A model generated the notes under the pieces. It searched no databases. It was given only the letters and a program-made list of their open reading frames with translations, and had not been told where the DNA came from. From Nocardia kruczakiae NBRC 101016 (lineage in GTDB: Bacteria > Actinomycetota > Actinomycetes > Mycobacteriales > Mycobacteriaceae), in NCBI RefSeq assembly GCF_001612965.1, contig NZ_BDBL01000030.1, positions 61,120 to 125,119 on the forward strand: a stretch of 64,000 nucleotides of DNA, written 5' to 3'. Shown here piece by piece: positions 50,131 to 58,476 of this stretch; the first letter of the stretch is position 1, and every line of letters starts with the position of its first letter. Position numbers and translations under genes: made by a program.

Positions 50131-50889
50131 ATGGCGGAGTACCGCATCGATGAACTCGCCCGTGCCGCAGGCACAACCAGCCGCAATGTGCGCGCCTACC
50201 AGGAACGTGGCCTGCTGCCGCCGCCGGTGCGCCGGATCGGGCGCGCGCTGATCTACGACGACTCCCATCTGGAGCGGTTGAAGATCATCGACGTGCTGTT
50301 GCAGCGCGGGTTCACCACCGCCCATATCGCCGATTTCATCACCGGCTGGGAAACGGGTAAGGACCTCACCGAGATCCTGGGACTGCAGCACGCGGTCACC
50401 GCCGCGTGGGGACAACCGAACGAGACGCTTCAGGTGCCCCGCGAACTGATCGACACCTTCCTCGGCGAGGAGGCGGCCGATCCGGAGATCCTGGAACGTC
50501 TCGCGAAGCTCGGGCTGGCCCGGATCGGTACGGAGACAGTCGAATTCACCGACCCGCAGCTGCTGGAGAATTTCGCCGAACTGCACGGTTACGGGTTCCG
50601 GCTGGGCCGGCTGGCCGATCTGCAGGCGGCCGTCAGCGGCCGCCTGGACGAGATCGCCCACGACATGATGGCGGCCGCCAAGGAACATATCGTCGACACG
50701 CACGGCCCCGGCTGGCTGCCCGACACCGACGACGAAATCGCCGAAACCGCCAAGATGCTCACTCATTTGCGCGGTCTCGCCGTCACGGCGGTCAACAACA
50801 CCCTGGCACGGTCGCTGGACCGCGTGCTGCGGGAGGAACTGGGCGACTACCTCGCCGAGGCCGTGGACCGCCGCGCCAGGGAGAACTGA
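50131..50889 (+). CDS. MerR-family regulator
   Basis: A 252-residue regulator with an N-terminal MerR winged helix (YRIDELARAAGTTSRNVRAY then QERGLLPPPVRRIGRALIY) and a helical C-terminal domain of about 150 residues without the cysteines of metal-sensing types, so an organic ligand is likely. ATG at 50131 is chosen from the conserved start; a GTG 14 bases upstream with GAGGAAAG just before it is possible. It lies 100 bp after the monooxygenase and probably controls that operon, in place of the AraC-type VirS of the mymA locus. Confidence 0.85.
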   Translation: MAEYRIDELARAAGTTSRNVRAYQERGLLPPPVRRIGRALIYDDSHLERLKIIDVLLQRGFTTAHIADFITGWETGKDLTEILGLQHAVTAAWGQPNETLQVPRELIDTFLGEEAADPEILERLAKLGLARIGTETVEFTDPQLLENFAELHGYGFRLGRLADLQAAVSGRLDEIAHDMMAAAKEHIVDTHGPGWLPDTDDEIAETAKMLTHLRGLAVTAVNNTLARSLDRVLREELGDYLAEAVDRRAREN

Positions 50890-50905
50890 CCCGCGCCTGC
50901 GCCGG

Positions 50906-51625
50906 TCAGGGCGAGCCATTCCCGGGCGCCGCCGCAACGCCCGCGCCGTGCCGGATTTCCAGCCGCCGTTCCAGTCCGTCGATGATCAGGGCGAGGTCGA
51001 ATTCGAACTGCTCACCGACGCGCCCGTCCGTTTCGCGAGCAGCGGCGACCGCACGCAGCAGCGGAAATCCCGACTCGTTGCCCAGCGTGCGCCGCACCGC
51101 GGCCGCCTGCGGGTCGATCGGCCCGCCGCCGGCGTCGAGCGCCTCGCGTGCGGCCGAATAGGCCATCGCCGCAACGAGTTTCAGCGTGCGCCCGGCTTCG
51201 CTCGCGTCCAGTCCGGCGCGGACCAGCGCGGCCATGATCCGCTCGACCAGCTCCAGCGCCGACAGCCCCGCCTTCCCGTCGAACCGTACGTAGACGATGA
51301 GCGCCCCCACCTGCACCAGGGCGTCGACCACCGCGTGGCCGAACAATCGCAGCAACTCGCGCCAGTCCGCCCGCTCGGGCAGATCGACCCGGCCGAAACC
51401 GGTGTCGAACGCGTCGAACGCGACCAGTTCGAGCAGGCCCTGGCGATCGCTGACGTGGTAGTTGAGCGATTTGCGATGCACGCCGAGCGCATCGGCCACC
51501 GCCTGCATGGTCAGATTCTCCGGCTCCAGATCGCGTGCGGCGGCGAGGATGCGGCGGCGGTTCAGCCGGGGCGGGCGCCCGCGGCGACGCCCCGCAGCGA
51601 CCACGGCCTCACCGGAATCTGCCAT
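50906..51625 (-). CDS. TetR-family regulator (Tet-type C-terminal domain)
   Basis: A 239-residue TetR protein. The helix-turn-helix is at about residues 20-68 (NRRRILAAARDLEPENLTMQ, ADALGVHRKSLNYHVSDRQG), with the HxKSLNYHV pattern of the TetR/TetR_C group that senses antibiotics and similar ligands. The basic arm GRRRGRPPRLNRRR precedes it. ATG at 51625. It is divergent from another TetR gene at 51828, with an AT-rich 200-bp gap. Confidence 0.86.
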   Translation of the reverse strand: MADSGEAVVAAGRRRGRPPRLNRRRILAAARDLEPENLTMQAVADALGVHRKSLNYHVSDRQGLLELVAFDAFDTGFGRVDLPERADWRELLRLFGHAVVDALVQVGALIVYVRFDGKAGLSALELVERIMAALVRAGLDASEAGRTLKLVAAMAYSAAREALDAGGGPIDPQAAAVRRTLGNESGFPLLRAVAAARETDGRVGEQFEFDLALIIDGLERRLEIRHGAGVAAAPGNGSP

Positions 51626-51827
51626 GGGTGGCCTCGCTGTTCCTCGGAAGGCGGCGGTCGGCACGACGCGTCGCACAGCACTGGGCGAGCGCGCCGCATG
51701 TCGAGCGTAGCTGCTTTTTCCCGGTCGGAGAAAATAAATTGGGAACTTTCCGGGGTCTCGGTGAGGCCGTGCGCCGGGCTAGGATCGACGATCGGTCCTC
51801 GGGGCGAAGACCAGGCAGGAGTATGTG

Positions 51828-52484
51828 ATGGCGTCGAAAGCCGCCGGGCAGCGTCGCCGGCCCACTCAGGAGCGGGCCAAGGCGACCCGGGAGCACATCC
51901 TCGACACCGCCGCCCGGCTTTTCGGCGAGCGTGGCATCGCCAACACCTCGACCAACCGGATCGCCGCCGAGGCCGGTATGAGCATCGGCACCGTGTACCG
52001 CTACTTCTCCGATCGCACCGTCATCGTCGAGGAGTTGCTCGCGCGCCTGCTCGAGAATATCGAAAAGCGCGCCACCGACAGCATTTTCGACCGCTCGGAC
52101 GCCGGCATGCACGAGCTGACCTCGCGCCTGCTGAACTCGATCGCCGAGGAACTGGTGGCCAACGCGCTGCTGGTCCGCGCGCTGGTCGCCGGGGTGCAGT
52201 TCTACAGCAGTGGCATTCCGGAGTTCGAGCCGCGGCTGCGCCTGCTGATCAAGGTGCTGCTGATCCAGGTGCTCGGCCCCGGCGACGATCACGAATACGA
52301 CGTGATGACCTTCGTGGTGATCAACACCGGCTTTTCGGCAGTGTTGCGGGCCTCGGCCATCGAATTCGACGAGCAGCGGCGCCGCGAGGCCATCGACATG
52401 ACGGCGCACATGATCGGCGACTGGATCGAAGCCGAGGCAGCGCGGCGCAGCGGCGCCGGGGCCCCGGCGCCGCGCCTCAGATGA
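51828..52484 (+). CDS. TetR-family regulator
   Basis: A 218-residue TetR protein. The helix-turn-helix is at about residues 22-68 (AARLFGERGIANTSTNRIA, AGMSIGTVYRYFSDRTVIVE), with a ligand domain of the TetR_C_HSF type. An AGGAG lies before the ATG at 51828; the GTG three bases upstream is an alternative. It converges with the cholesterol-oxidase gene, their ends overlapping by 8 bp. Between it and the divergent TetR gene is AT-rich DNA (GAGAAAATAAATTGGG, about 51729-51744), the likely promoter region. Confidence 0.88.
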   Translation: MASKAAGQRRRPTQERAKATREHILDTAARLFGERGIANTSTNRIAAEAGMSIGTVYRYFSDRTVIVEELLARLLENIEKRATDSIFDRSDAGMHELTSRLLNSIAEELVANALLVRALVAGVQFYSSGIPEFEPRLRLLIKVLLIQVLGPGDDHEYDVMTFVVINTGFSAVLRASAIEFDEQRRREAIDMTAHMIGDWIEAEAARRSGAGAPAPRLR

Positions 52485-54075
52485 CGGTGCCGATATCGGT
52501 GGCGACGATGCGGTCGAGCGCGCGTTCGGCGACGGCGGCGATGGTCATCGACGGATTGCAGGCCGCGGTACTGCCGGGAATCAGGGCGCCGTCGAGAACG
52601 TAGAGACCGCGTGTGCCGTGGACCCGGCCCTCCAGGTCGCAGACCGTGCCCATCGGCGCGCCACCCAGCGGATGCCAGGTGCTCGGGGCCGCGGCATTGG
52701 TGTCGAGCACGGTACTGCCGGGTCCCGCGATGGCATGGACGCGTGCGGCGATGCGCTGCTGCAGTGCGGCGTCGGCGTCGGCGGGCCAGTACAGTTTCGC
52801 GTCGTCGGTGGCCGCGTCGTAGGCGAGATGTCCACGGCCGCCGGTGATTCCGAATCCGACCAGCATGGTCGAATGCGCGTCGACGCCGGCCGGTGGAATC
52901 GACGCCTGGATCACGGTATTGGCGATGGCCGGGTCGTCCCACTCCTTGCTGCCGTAGACCACCGGGCCGCCCTGGGCGGTGCCGAAATCGTCGGTGGCGC
53001 TGGTCCAGGTGAAGATCCGGTCGCCGTTGTTGCCCCACTGACCGCCGAGGCCGTCGGGCAGATCCGGGATCTGTCCCTTGGCGGCGGCCCGCAGCAGCAG
53101 TTTGGTGGTGTTGATGCTGCCCGCGGCCATGATCAGCGCGTTCGCGGTGAGAACGAGCTGTTCGACGACCCGTCCGGCGGTATCGATGCGATCCACGCTG
53201 ATCTGCCAGCGGCCGTCGGGCGTGCGCGCCACATCGGTGACCTCGTGCTGGGTCCGCACGGTGGCGCGGCCGGTGGCCTCGGCGCGGGCCAGATAGGTGA
53301 CATCGACGGAATGTTTGCCGCCGTTGTTCACCCCGAGCGCGCAGTCACCGTTGATGTAGGAGGGTTTCATCTCGCCGCGCACCTCGCGCAGCGCGAAGCT
53401 CCAGTCGATCGGCATGGGGATCTTCGACAGCTCGTAGCCGGCCGCGCCGACGTTGCGCGCGAACGCCCGGGCGGGCAGGTAGGTGGGGCTGTCGATCAGC
53501 TCGTCGGGGGCCACGCCGGCACCCAGCATTCGTGCCACCCGCGGATAGTGCTCCCGCGCCATCAGCGCGTAGTCGAGTTCGGCGGGGAAGACCTCGCAGA
53601 AGGTCGCCTCGGTCGGCTGCAGTGTCATGCCCTGGTACACCAGCGAGCCGCCGCCGACACCGGCGGCGCAGACCGCGGTCATGTTCTCCCCGACGACGGC
53701 CTCGAGCAGGCCGGTGTACGGCTCGAGCGCCACCGGCACGCCCAGCACCTCGGGCGCGGACCGGAACCAGAGCATGCGCCGGTCCGGGCGCGACGGGTGC
53801 GGGAAGGTGTCGGCATTCGGGCCGGTCGGCCAGCGCATACCGCGTTCGAGGACCAGGACGTCGACGCCGGCCTCGGCCAGCCGTAGCGCGCTGACGCCGC
53901 CGCCGAATCCGGAGCCGATGATGACGGCCCGATGATCTTCCCGGGTCAGCGGGACCGACGTCTGTCGTCTCCCGGTGGTCATCCAGGGCTGGGCGCTCGC
54001 GGTGGCCGCGGTGGCCAGAGTCAGTCCGGCGGCGGTGGCGCCGAGCAGAAAGGAGCGTCGCTTCATCGGGGTCAT
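52477..54075 (-). CDS. Cholesterol-oxidase-like GMC flavoenzyme, Tat-exported, Glu361 replaced by Gln
   Basis: A 532-residue secreted GMC oxidase close to Streptomyces ChoA. The Tat signal MKRRSFLLGATAAGLTLATA is at the start, the FAD motif VIIGSGFGGGVSALRL near residue 47 and GVGGGSLVYQGM near 135. The active His is His468 (STWHPLGG) and the Asn is Asn507 (ACNPSMT). An ungapped count to ChoA places Gln390 where Glu361, the isomerisation base, should be. It should oxidise a 3-hydroxysteroid to the ketone but may not move the double bond. The ATG at 54075 has GGAGAG before it. Confidence 0.85.
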   Translation of the reverse strand: MTPMKRRSFLLGATAAGLTLATAATASAQPWMTTGRRQTSVPLTREDHRAVIIGSGFGGGVSALRLAEAGVDVLVLERGMRWPTGPNADTFPHPSRPDRRMLWFRSAPEVLGVPVALEPYTGLLEAVVGENMTAVCAAGVGGGSLVYQGMTLQPTEATFCEVFPAELDYALMAREHYPRVARMLGAGVAPDELIDSPTYLPARAFARNVGAAGYELSKIPMPIDWSFALREVRGEMKPSYINGDCALGVNNGGKHSVDVTYLARAEATGRATVRTQHEVTDVARTPDGRWQISVDRIDTAGRVVEQLVLTANALIMAAGSINTTKLLLRAAAKGQIPDLPDGLGGQWGNNGDRIFTWTSATDDFGTAQGGPVVYGSKEWDDPAIANTVIQASIPPAGVDAHSTMLVGFGITGGRGHLAYDAATDDAKLYWPADADAALQQRIAARVHAIAGPGSTVLDTNAAAPSTWHPLGGAPMGTVCDLEGRVHGTRGLYVLDGALIPGSTAACNPSMTIAAVAERALDRIVATDIGTVI

Positions 54076-54171
54076 GCACTCTCCATCAAGACCTACAGGT
54101 ACGTAACATCGGTCGCGTGGTTCGCCTGGGACGCGAAAACAGGGTGCGTGCCCAGCGAGTGTGACCGAAAC

Positions 54172-54195
54172 CAACCGGACAACTGTCTCCGGTTG
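54172..54195. promoter_or_regulatory. Inverted repeat between sterol oxidase and TetR genes
   Basis: CAACCGGA-N8-TCCGGTTG has perfect 8-bp arms and sits about 97 bp before the oxidase start and 170 bp before the TetR gene at 54365, in a 289-bp divergent gap. It could be the operator of that TetR protein. It does not resemble the KstR sterol-regulon motif (TnnAACnnGTTnnA) that I would expect. Confidence 0.5.
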
Positions 54196-54364
54196 CTAGG
54201 GCAGTGTGTACGACCGGACCCGTCTCGTCAACTGCAACTTGTTCCAATCGAGGTGGCCGGGGGTCGGTGTCGTGAAATCCGCACGCGCCGAAGGACACCG
54301 GGCGCGGGTGGCGGCATCCGTCCGCCGTGTCGAGTCGCCGGACGCGTGCGGTAACGTCGATCAG

Positions 54365-54934
54365 ATGACCGCGTCACCCCGGGCCAATCGAGGGCCGAAG
54401 GCCGCTGCGGCGAACCGACGGGCGTTGGTTCGCGCGGCGCGGGAGGTGTTCGCCGAGAACGGCTTCGACGCACCGCTGAATTCGATCGCGCGCGCGGCGG
54501 GAGTGGGTCCGGGCGTGCTGTACCGGCATTTTCCGACCCGCGAATCGATGATTCTGGCGGTCTTCGACGACAACGTCGTCGCCATCGAGGAGGTGGCGAA
54601 TCGGCCGGGGACCACGGCGGTGGATCTGCTGGATTTCATCGTCGACCAGATCGCGGTGTCGGCCGGGTTCATCGCCACCATCGACCCCACCGGCTTCGAC
54701 GATCCGCGGCTGTTCGAGGTGTCGCGCCGGCTCGTCGACCTGATCGGTGCCAAACTGGCCGATACCGATCTGCGCGGCTCGCTGCGCCCGGAACTCACCG
54801 CCGAGGATGTCGTGACCGCGCTGGCCATGCTGGCGGCCGTGCTGATCAAAACCGAACTTCCGGCGCGCCGGGCCACCGCGCGGCGCGCCTGGGGACTGCT
54901 GATGCGCGGGCTCAGCCGCGAATCCGGCAGCTGA
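54365..54934 (+). CDS. TetR-family regulator (divergent from sterol oxidase)
   Basis: A 189-residue TetR protein with helix-turn-helix at about residues 18-65 (VRAAREVFAENGFDAPLNSIA, AAGVGPGVLYRHFPTRESMI) and a C-terminal domain of the AcrR/TetR_C_33-like kind. It is divergent from the cholesterol-oxidase-like gene and likely represses it. ATG at 54365 fits the domain; the frame is open further upstream but that part is not protein-like. Confidence 0.85.
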   Translation: MTASPRANRGPKAAAANRRALVRAAREVFAENGFDAPLNSIARAAGVGPGVLYRHFPTRESMILAVFDDNVVAIEEVANRPGTTAVDLLDFIVDQIAVSAGFIATIDPTGFDDPRLFEVSRRLVDLIGAKLADTDLRGSLRPELTAEDVVTALAMLAAVLIKTELPARRATARRAWGLLMRGLSRESGS

Positions 54935-54956
54935 GCCGCGTCGCGGACACCCGGGG

Positions 54957-55397
54957 TCAGGCGGCCAGGCCGGAGGGTTCGAACGGCGCGAAGAAGGCGC
55001 CCATCCCGCCGGCTGCCAGCACATCGCCCAATGCGATGAAATCGTAACTGCCACCGGACTTTCCGGCGATCGCGCGCACCTCGGCGAGAATATCGCCGGT
55101 GTCGTGGCGCAGTAGCCGGCGCCGCGCGCGGGACAGATCCTCGGCCGGCACCTGCCCTTCGGCGTGGGCCAGCATCAGGTGCAGGCACAGCTGCTGGGCC
55201 GGGGTCGCGGGACCGGGCGGGCGCCCCGAGGACAGGTCGGCCTCCAGCTGGTCGAAGGTCTGAGCCAGGTAGAACAGGAATACCGGGCGTGGGCTGTGCA
55301 GCAGGACGGCACGCACCTGGTCGCCGAGCAGTTGCGCCGCGCGGCACAACGCCACGGTGAGCCGCGGGGTCGGTCCGGTGCTGTCGAAGTCGCTCAT
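54957..55397 (-). CDS. Hypothetical helical protein
   Basis: A 146-residue soluble, mainly helical protein I do not recognise (RLTVALCRAAQLLGDQVRAV, QLCLHLMLAHAEGQVP, SRARRRLLRHDTGDILAE). It has a Gly/Ala/Phe-rich end (AAGGMGAFFAPFEPSGLAA). Start ATG 55397 with GGGAGA before it. It follows the truncated SDR by 19 bp on the same strand, so the two are probably cotranscribed; an intact SDR may once have occupied the place between. Confidence 0.6.
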   Translation of the reverse strand: MSDFDSTGPTPRLTVALCRAAQLLGDQVRAVLLHSPRPVFLFYLAQTFDQLEADLSSGRPPGPATPAQQLCLHLMLAHAEGQVPAEDLSRARRRLLRHDTGDILAEVRAIAGKSGGSYDFIALGDVLAAGGMGAFFAPFEPSGLAA

Positions 55398-55416
55398 CTG
55401 TTGTCTCCCAACCACT

Positions 55417-55587
55417 TCAGTACTGCGTGCTGCCCTGATCCACCGGGATCGCCGCCGCGGCGGGTCCCGCGATGTCGACGGCGTTGATGTCGGCGCCCTC
55501 GCGCGCCATCCGCACCGCGTGTGCGCGGCCCTGCCCGCGGGCGGCCCCGGTGACGAATGCGACCCGGTCGGTGAGTCTGCCGGTCAT
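55417..55587 (-). pseudogene. Mycofactocin-type SDR, N-terminal remnant
   Basis: A 56-codon frame with a good start (AGGAGG, then ATG at 55587) encodes the cofactor-binding start of a mycofactocin-coupled SDR: MTGRLTDRVAFVTGAARGQG, then RAHAVRMAREGADINAVDIAGP. The RGQGRAHAV pattern is typical of that group. After about 47 residues it continues AAAAIPVDQGSTQY and stops at TGA. Real members are about 270 residues, so NNAG and Tyr-x3-Lys are missing. It is too short for a working enzyme and must come from an internal deletion. Confidence 0.72.
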
Positions 55588-55639
55588 ATGCCCTCCTGTG
55601 GCCCGATGCGGAATACCTACGGCGCGAACGGGTTTCGAC

Positions 55640-57292
55640 TCAGTGGGCAGTACCTCCGGTGCTCGGCCGGTTGTAATGGCGCAGCAACAGCAGCGCCAGG
55701 ACGAAGGCGACCGCGGATGCGCCGGCGAACACGGAGAAGATGTTCGTATACGCGGCGCCGTCCGGCAGCTGCGCCAGCGGACCGGTGTTCAGTTTACGTT
55801 CCTCGACGTGTCCGGGAGCGTTGATGTGCAGAATCAGCGGATTGGCCGACATGACCGCCGCGACGGCGGCGGTGGCGGCCGCGGTGCCGAAACTGTTGAA
55901 GGCGCCGTACATTCCGGCGCTGATGCCCTGCTGTTCCTGCGGCACCGCCTCCACCACCATATTGGGCAGGGTGCCCAGATACGCTCCCGCGCCGACACCG
56001 ATGATCAGGGCGATCAGTGCCATCTGCCACACGCTGTCGTGGAAACGAGCGAACAGCAGACAGCCGATCACGAACGCGATGGTCGAGGCGAGGTAGGGCT
56101 TGAGCAATCCGATCCGGGTCGACATCCAGCCGCACAGCGGGGCGACGAGCACGTACACCAGCGCCAGGCCCAGCATGGCCTGCACGGTGAACTGCAGCAG
56201 CGTCAGACCGAAACCCGGCAGGGTGCCTTCCACCGAGAAGTACTGGGTGACAGCCGATGTGGGGACCTGGATGTGCATCTGCTCGGAGGCCTGCTTGGCG
56301 GCTTCGGCGGCCGCCCCGTCGACGATCTGCTTCTTGATCGCCTCGCCCTCGGCGCCACCGGGAGTCTCCGCGAGATAGCCCATCGCGTAGGACAGGCCCT
56401 GCATGACGCCTACGGACAGGAAGGCCGCGGCGAGAATTCCGGCGAAGCGCGGGGCCCGCAACAACTTCGGATCCATGATCGGTTCCGGGGTGATCAGCTC
56501 CCAGACGTAGAACGCCACCAGCAGGACCACGCCGCCGATGAGCCAGGCCAGCGCCGACGGTTCACCCCAGCCCCAGGTGGCGCCGTTGCTGAGATAGATG
56601 AGCACACCGGCGATACCGGCGCCGAGCAGCACCGCGCCGAGCAGGTCGATCTTGACCTTGGCGCGTAGCTTGGTCTCGGGAACCAGCAGCGCCAGCGGCA
56701 GAATCGTCACCACGGTCCAGATCACGCAGAACCAGAACAGGGAACGCCAGCTGTAGTGGTCGGTGAGCAGGCCGCCGATCACCGGCCCCAGGATCGCGCC
56801 CACACCGGTGCCGCCGCCCGCGAGTGCGATCGCCATGTTCAGATGGCGGCGCGGTGCGAGATCGCGGATCAGGCCGTAGGACACGAAGATCGCGGGGAAG
56901 GCCAGCCCCTGCAGTCCGCGCCCGAGCAGCATCAGCGTCCAGTTCGAGGTCAGCGCGTCGATGAGGCAGCCCAGGATCGACAGCAGCAGGCAGAACAGGA
57001 TGATCTTCTTCTTGCCGACCAGATCGGACAATTTGCCGAAGACCGGTACCGCTACGCCGCCGATCAGTGAGTACAGCGTGGTCAGCCAGGTGAGCTGGCC
57101 GGCGTTCTGCTCGGGGAAGGATTCGCCGATGAAGCGGGCGCTGAGACTGATGAACGTGAAATGGAACGGGACGATCTCGGTGCTCGCGACGATCGCCACG
57201 ATGATGAGAACGACACGGAGCGTGGAGGCGTTTTCCAGGCGTCCGGTGTCGTTGTCATCGGGGCTTTCGACGCTGGTGGTCGCGGTTGCCAT
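55640..57292 (-). CDS. MFS drug-type exporter (DHA2/EmrB-QacA-like)
   Basis: A 550-residue membrane protein with about 14 helices, proton-driven. Motif A-like KLSDLVGKKKIILFC is near residue 80, the motif C-like GPVIGGLLTDHYSW near 156 and the R/D of LGRGLQGLAFP near 110 are in place. An internal insert of about 60 residues near 340-395 (AEGEAIKKQIVDGAAAEAAK, EQMHIQVPTSAVTQYF) lies outside the membrane. GGAG precedes the ATG at 57292. Preferred substrate unknown; drugs or lipids are typical. Confidence 0.88.
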   Translation of the reverse strand: MATATTSVESPDDNDTGRLENASTLRVVLIIVAIVASTEIVPFHFTFISLSARFIGESFPEQNAGQLTWLTTLYSLIGGVAVPVFGKLSDLVGKKKIILFCLLLSILGCLIDALTSNWTLMLLGRGLQGLAFPAIFVSYGLIRDLAPRRHLNMAIALAGGGTGVGAILGPVIGGLLTDHYSWRSLFWFCVIWTVVTILPLALLVPETKLRAKVKIDLLGAVLLGAGIAGVLIYLSNGATWGWGEPSALAWLIGGVVLLVAFYVWELITPEPIMDPKLLRAPRFAGILAAAFLSVGVMQGLSYAMGYLAETPGGAEGEAIKKQIVDGAAAEAAKQASEQMHIQVPTSAVTQYFSVEGTLPGFGLTLLQFTVQAMLGLALVYVLVAPLCGWMSTRIGLLKPYLASTIAFVIGCLLFARFHDSVWQMALIALIIGVGAGAYLGTLPNMVVEAVPQEQQGISAGMYGAFNSFGTAAATAAVAAVMSANPLILHINAPGHVEERKLNTGPLAQLPDGAAYTNIFSVFAGASAVAFVLALLLLRHYNRPSTGGTAH

Positions 57293-57382
57293 GGGTAGTT
57301 CTTCTCCTTCACCGCCACCCGTGCGTCGGCTCGCTGCGGCCTGAGTGCGGTGAATCACATAATAGACATGCGAGAATCCAAT

Positions 57383-57392
57383 TTCCATGGAA
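57383..57392. promoter_or_regulatory. Palindrome TTCCATGGAA upstream of MFS exporter
   Basis: A perfect 10-bp palindrome in the 121-bp gap before the exporter start. Downstream on the minus strand a TATTAT box (about 57359-57364) could be a -10. The region is AT-rich and is the probable promoter of the exporter gene. Confidence 0.35.
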
Positions 57393-57413
57393 CGAGAAGT
57401 GGATTTCTGTCCG

Positions 57414-58427
57414 CTACTCCGAGGACTGCAACCGGGCCACGAATTCGGCCACATCGCCGGCCGCGGGGTCGTAACCCGGGAAGTAGCAGCAGATGTCGCG
57501 GGCGTAGTCGCCGAAGCGGGCATGGGCCTGCGCCGCGCATTCGGCGGGGGACCCGACCAGAGCGATGGTGCGGACCATCGGGTCGGTGATCAGCGCCCTC
57601 ATCTCGGCGTAGCGGCCCTGCTTCGACAGTGCGTTGAGTTCGGGTTGCACCTCACCCCAGCCCTCGGCGTCGAGAACCGGGCGGTAGGCCGGAGTGGAGG
57701 CGTAGAAGGCGATGAGCCGCGCGACCGCGTCGACCGCGGCGGCCAGCTCACCGGCGGTACGGCCGAGCGCGACCATGGCCTGGGCGACCACCTCGAAGTC
57801 GTCGAGCGTGCGGCCCGAGTCGGCCAGCCCGCGCCGCAGCGCCGGCACCGTGCGCCCGGTGAAGTGCCTTGCGCTGTTGAACGGCATGACCAGCAGTCCG
57901 TCGGCCACCTCGGCGGCGGTTCGGGTCATCACCGGTCCGAGCGCGCCCATCAGCACCGGCGGCGGGCCGAACGGATTCGGGCCGGGATCGAAGGTCGGCG
58001 GCATCAGCGTATGGGTGAAGAATTCACCCCGGAAATTCAAGGGCGCGTGACCTTCCCATGCGGCGAGGATGGCCTTCACCGCCGCGACCGATTCGCCGGT
58101 GCGCGCGGCCGGTCGATCCCACCGGCTGCCGTACCTCTTCTCGATGTGCACCCGGATCTGCGACCCCAGCCCCAGCCGGAACCGTCCGCCGCTGAGCGCC
58201 TGCAGATCGTAGGCGGTATGCGCCAGGTGCAGCGGACTACGCGGCCCGGCGATGGCGACATTGGTCATCAGGTGCAGATCGGTCTCCGCGGCAGCGAGAA
58301 CCAGCGGCACGAACACGTCGTGCGGGCCCTCGAAGGAGAAGATGCCGTCGGCGCCGAGCGCGGCGATCGCGCGAGCGCTGTCGCGGGCGCGCAGCGGCGA
58401 ACCCTCCACCTGCAGATGCACTTTCAC
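57414..58427 (-). CDS. F420-dependent LLM-class oxidoreductase (TIGR03617-like)
   Basis: A 337-residue luciferase-like TIM-barrel protein. MKVHLQVEGSPLRARDSARA opens as in the TIGR03617 F420 family; LSGGRFRLGLGSQIRVHIEKRYG near residue 78 is the conserved cofactor-binding stretch of that group, and MPPTFDPGPNPFGPPPVLMGALGP near 138 follows. It would transfer hydride between F420 and an organic substrate. Start ATG with GGATC-type weak ribosome-binding site. It stands between MFS and SDR genes on the same strand. Confidence 0.87.
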   Translation of the reverse strand: MKVHLQVEGSPLRARDSARAIAALGADGIFSFEGPHDVFVPLVLAAAETDLHLMTNVAIAGPRSPLHLAHTAYDLQALSGGRFRLGLGSQIRVHIEKRYGSRWDRPAARTGESVAAVKAILAAWEGHAPLNFRGEFFTHTLMPPTFDPGPNPFGPPPVLMGALGPVMTRTAAEVADGLLVMPFNSARHFTGRTVPALRRGLADSGRTLDDFEVVAQAMVALGRTAGELAAAVDAVARLIAFYASTPAYRPVLDAEGWGEVQPELNALSKQGRYAEMRALITDPMVRTIALVGSPAECAAQAHARFGDYARDICCYFPGYDPAAGDVAEFVARLQSSE

Positions 58428-58476
58428 GGGGGATCCTTCCGTTCGGTGGCATCACGCTAGCGGAAGGGGCGGCGGC

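Noticed and set aside
54076..54364. KstR (cholesterol regulon) operator before the sterol oxidase
   Set aside because: The inverted repeat present, CAACCGGA-N8-TCCGGTTG, does not fit the KstR consensus.
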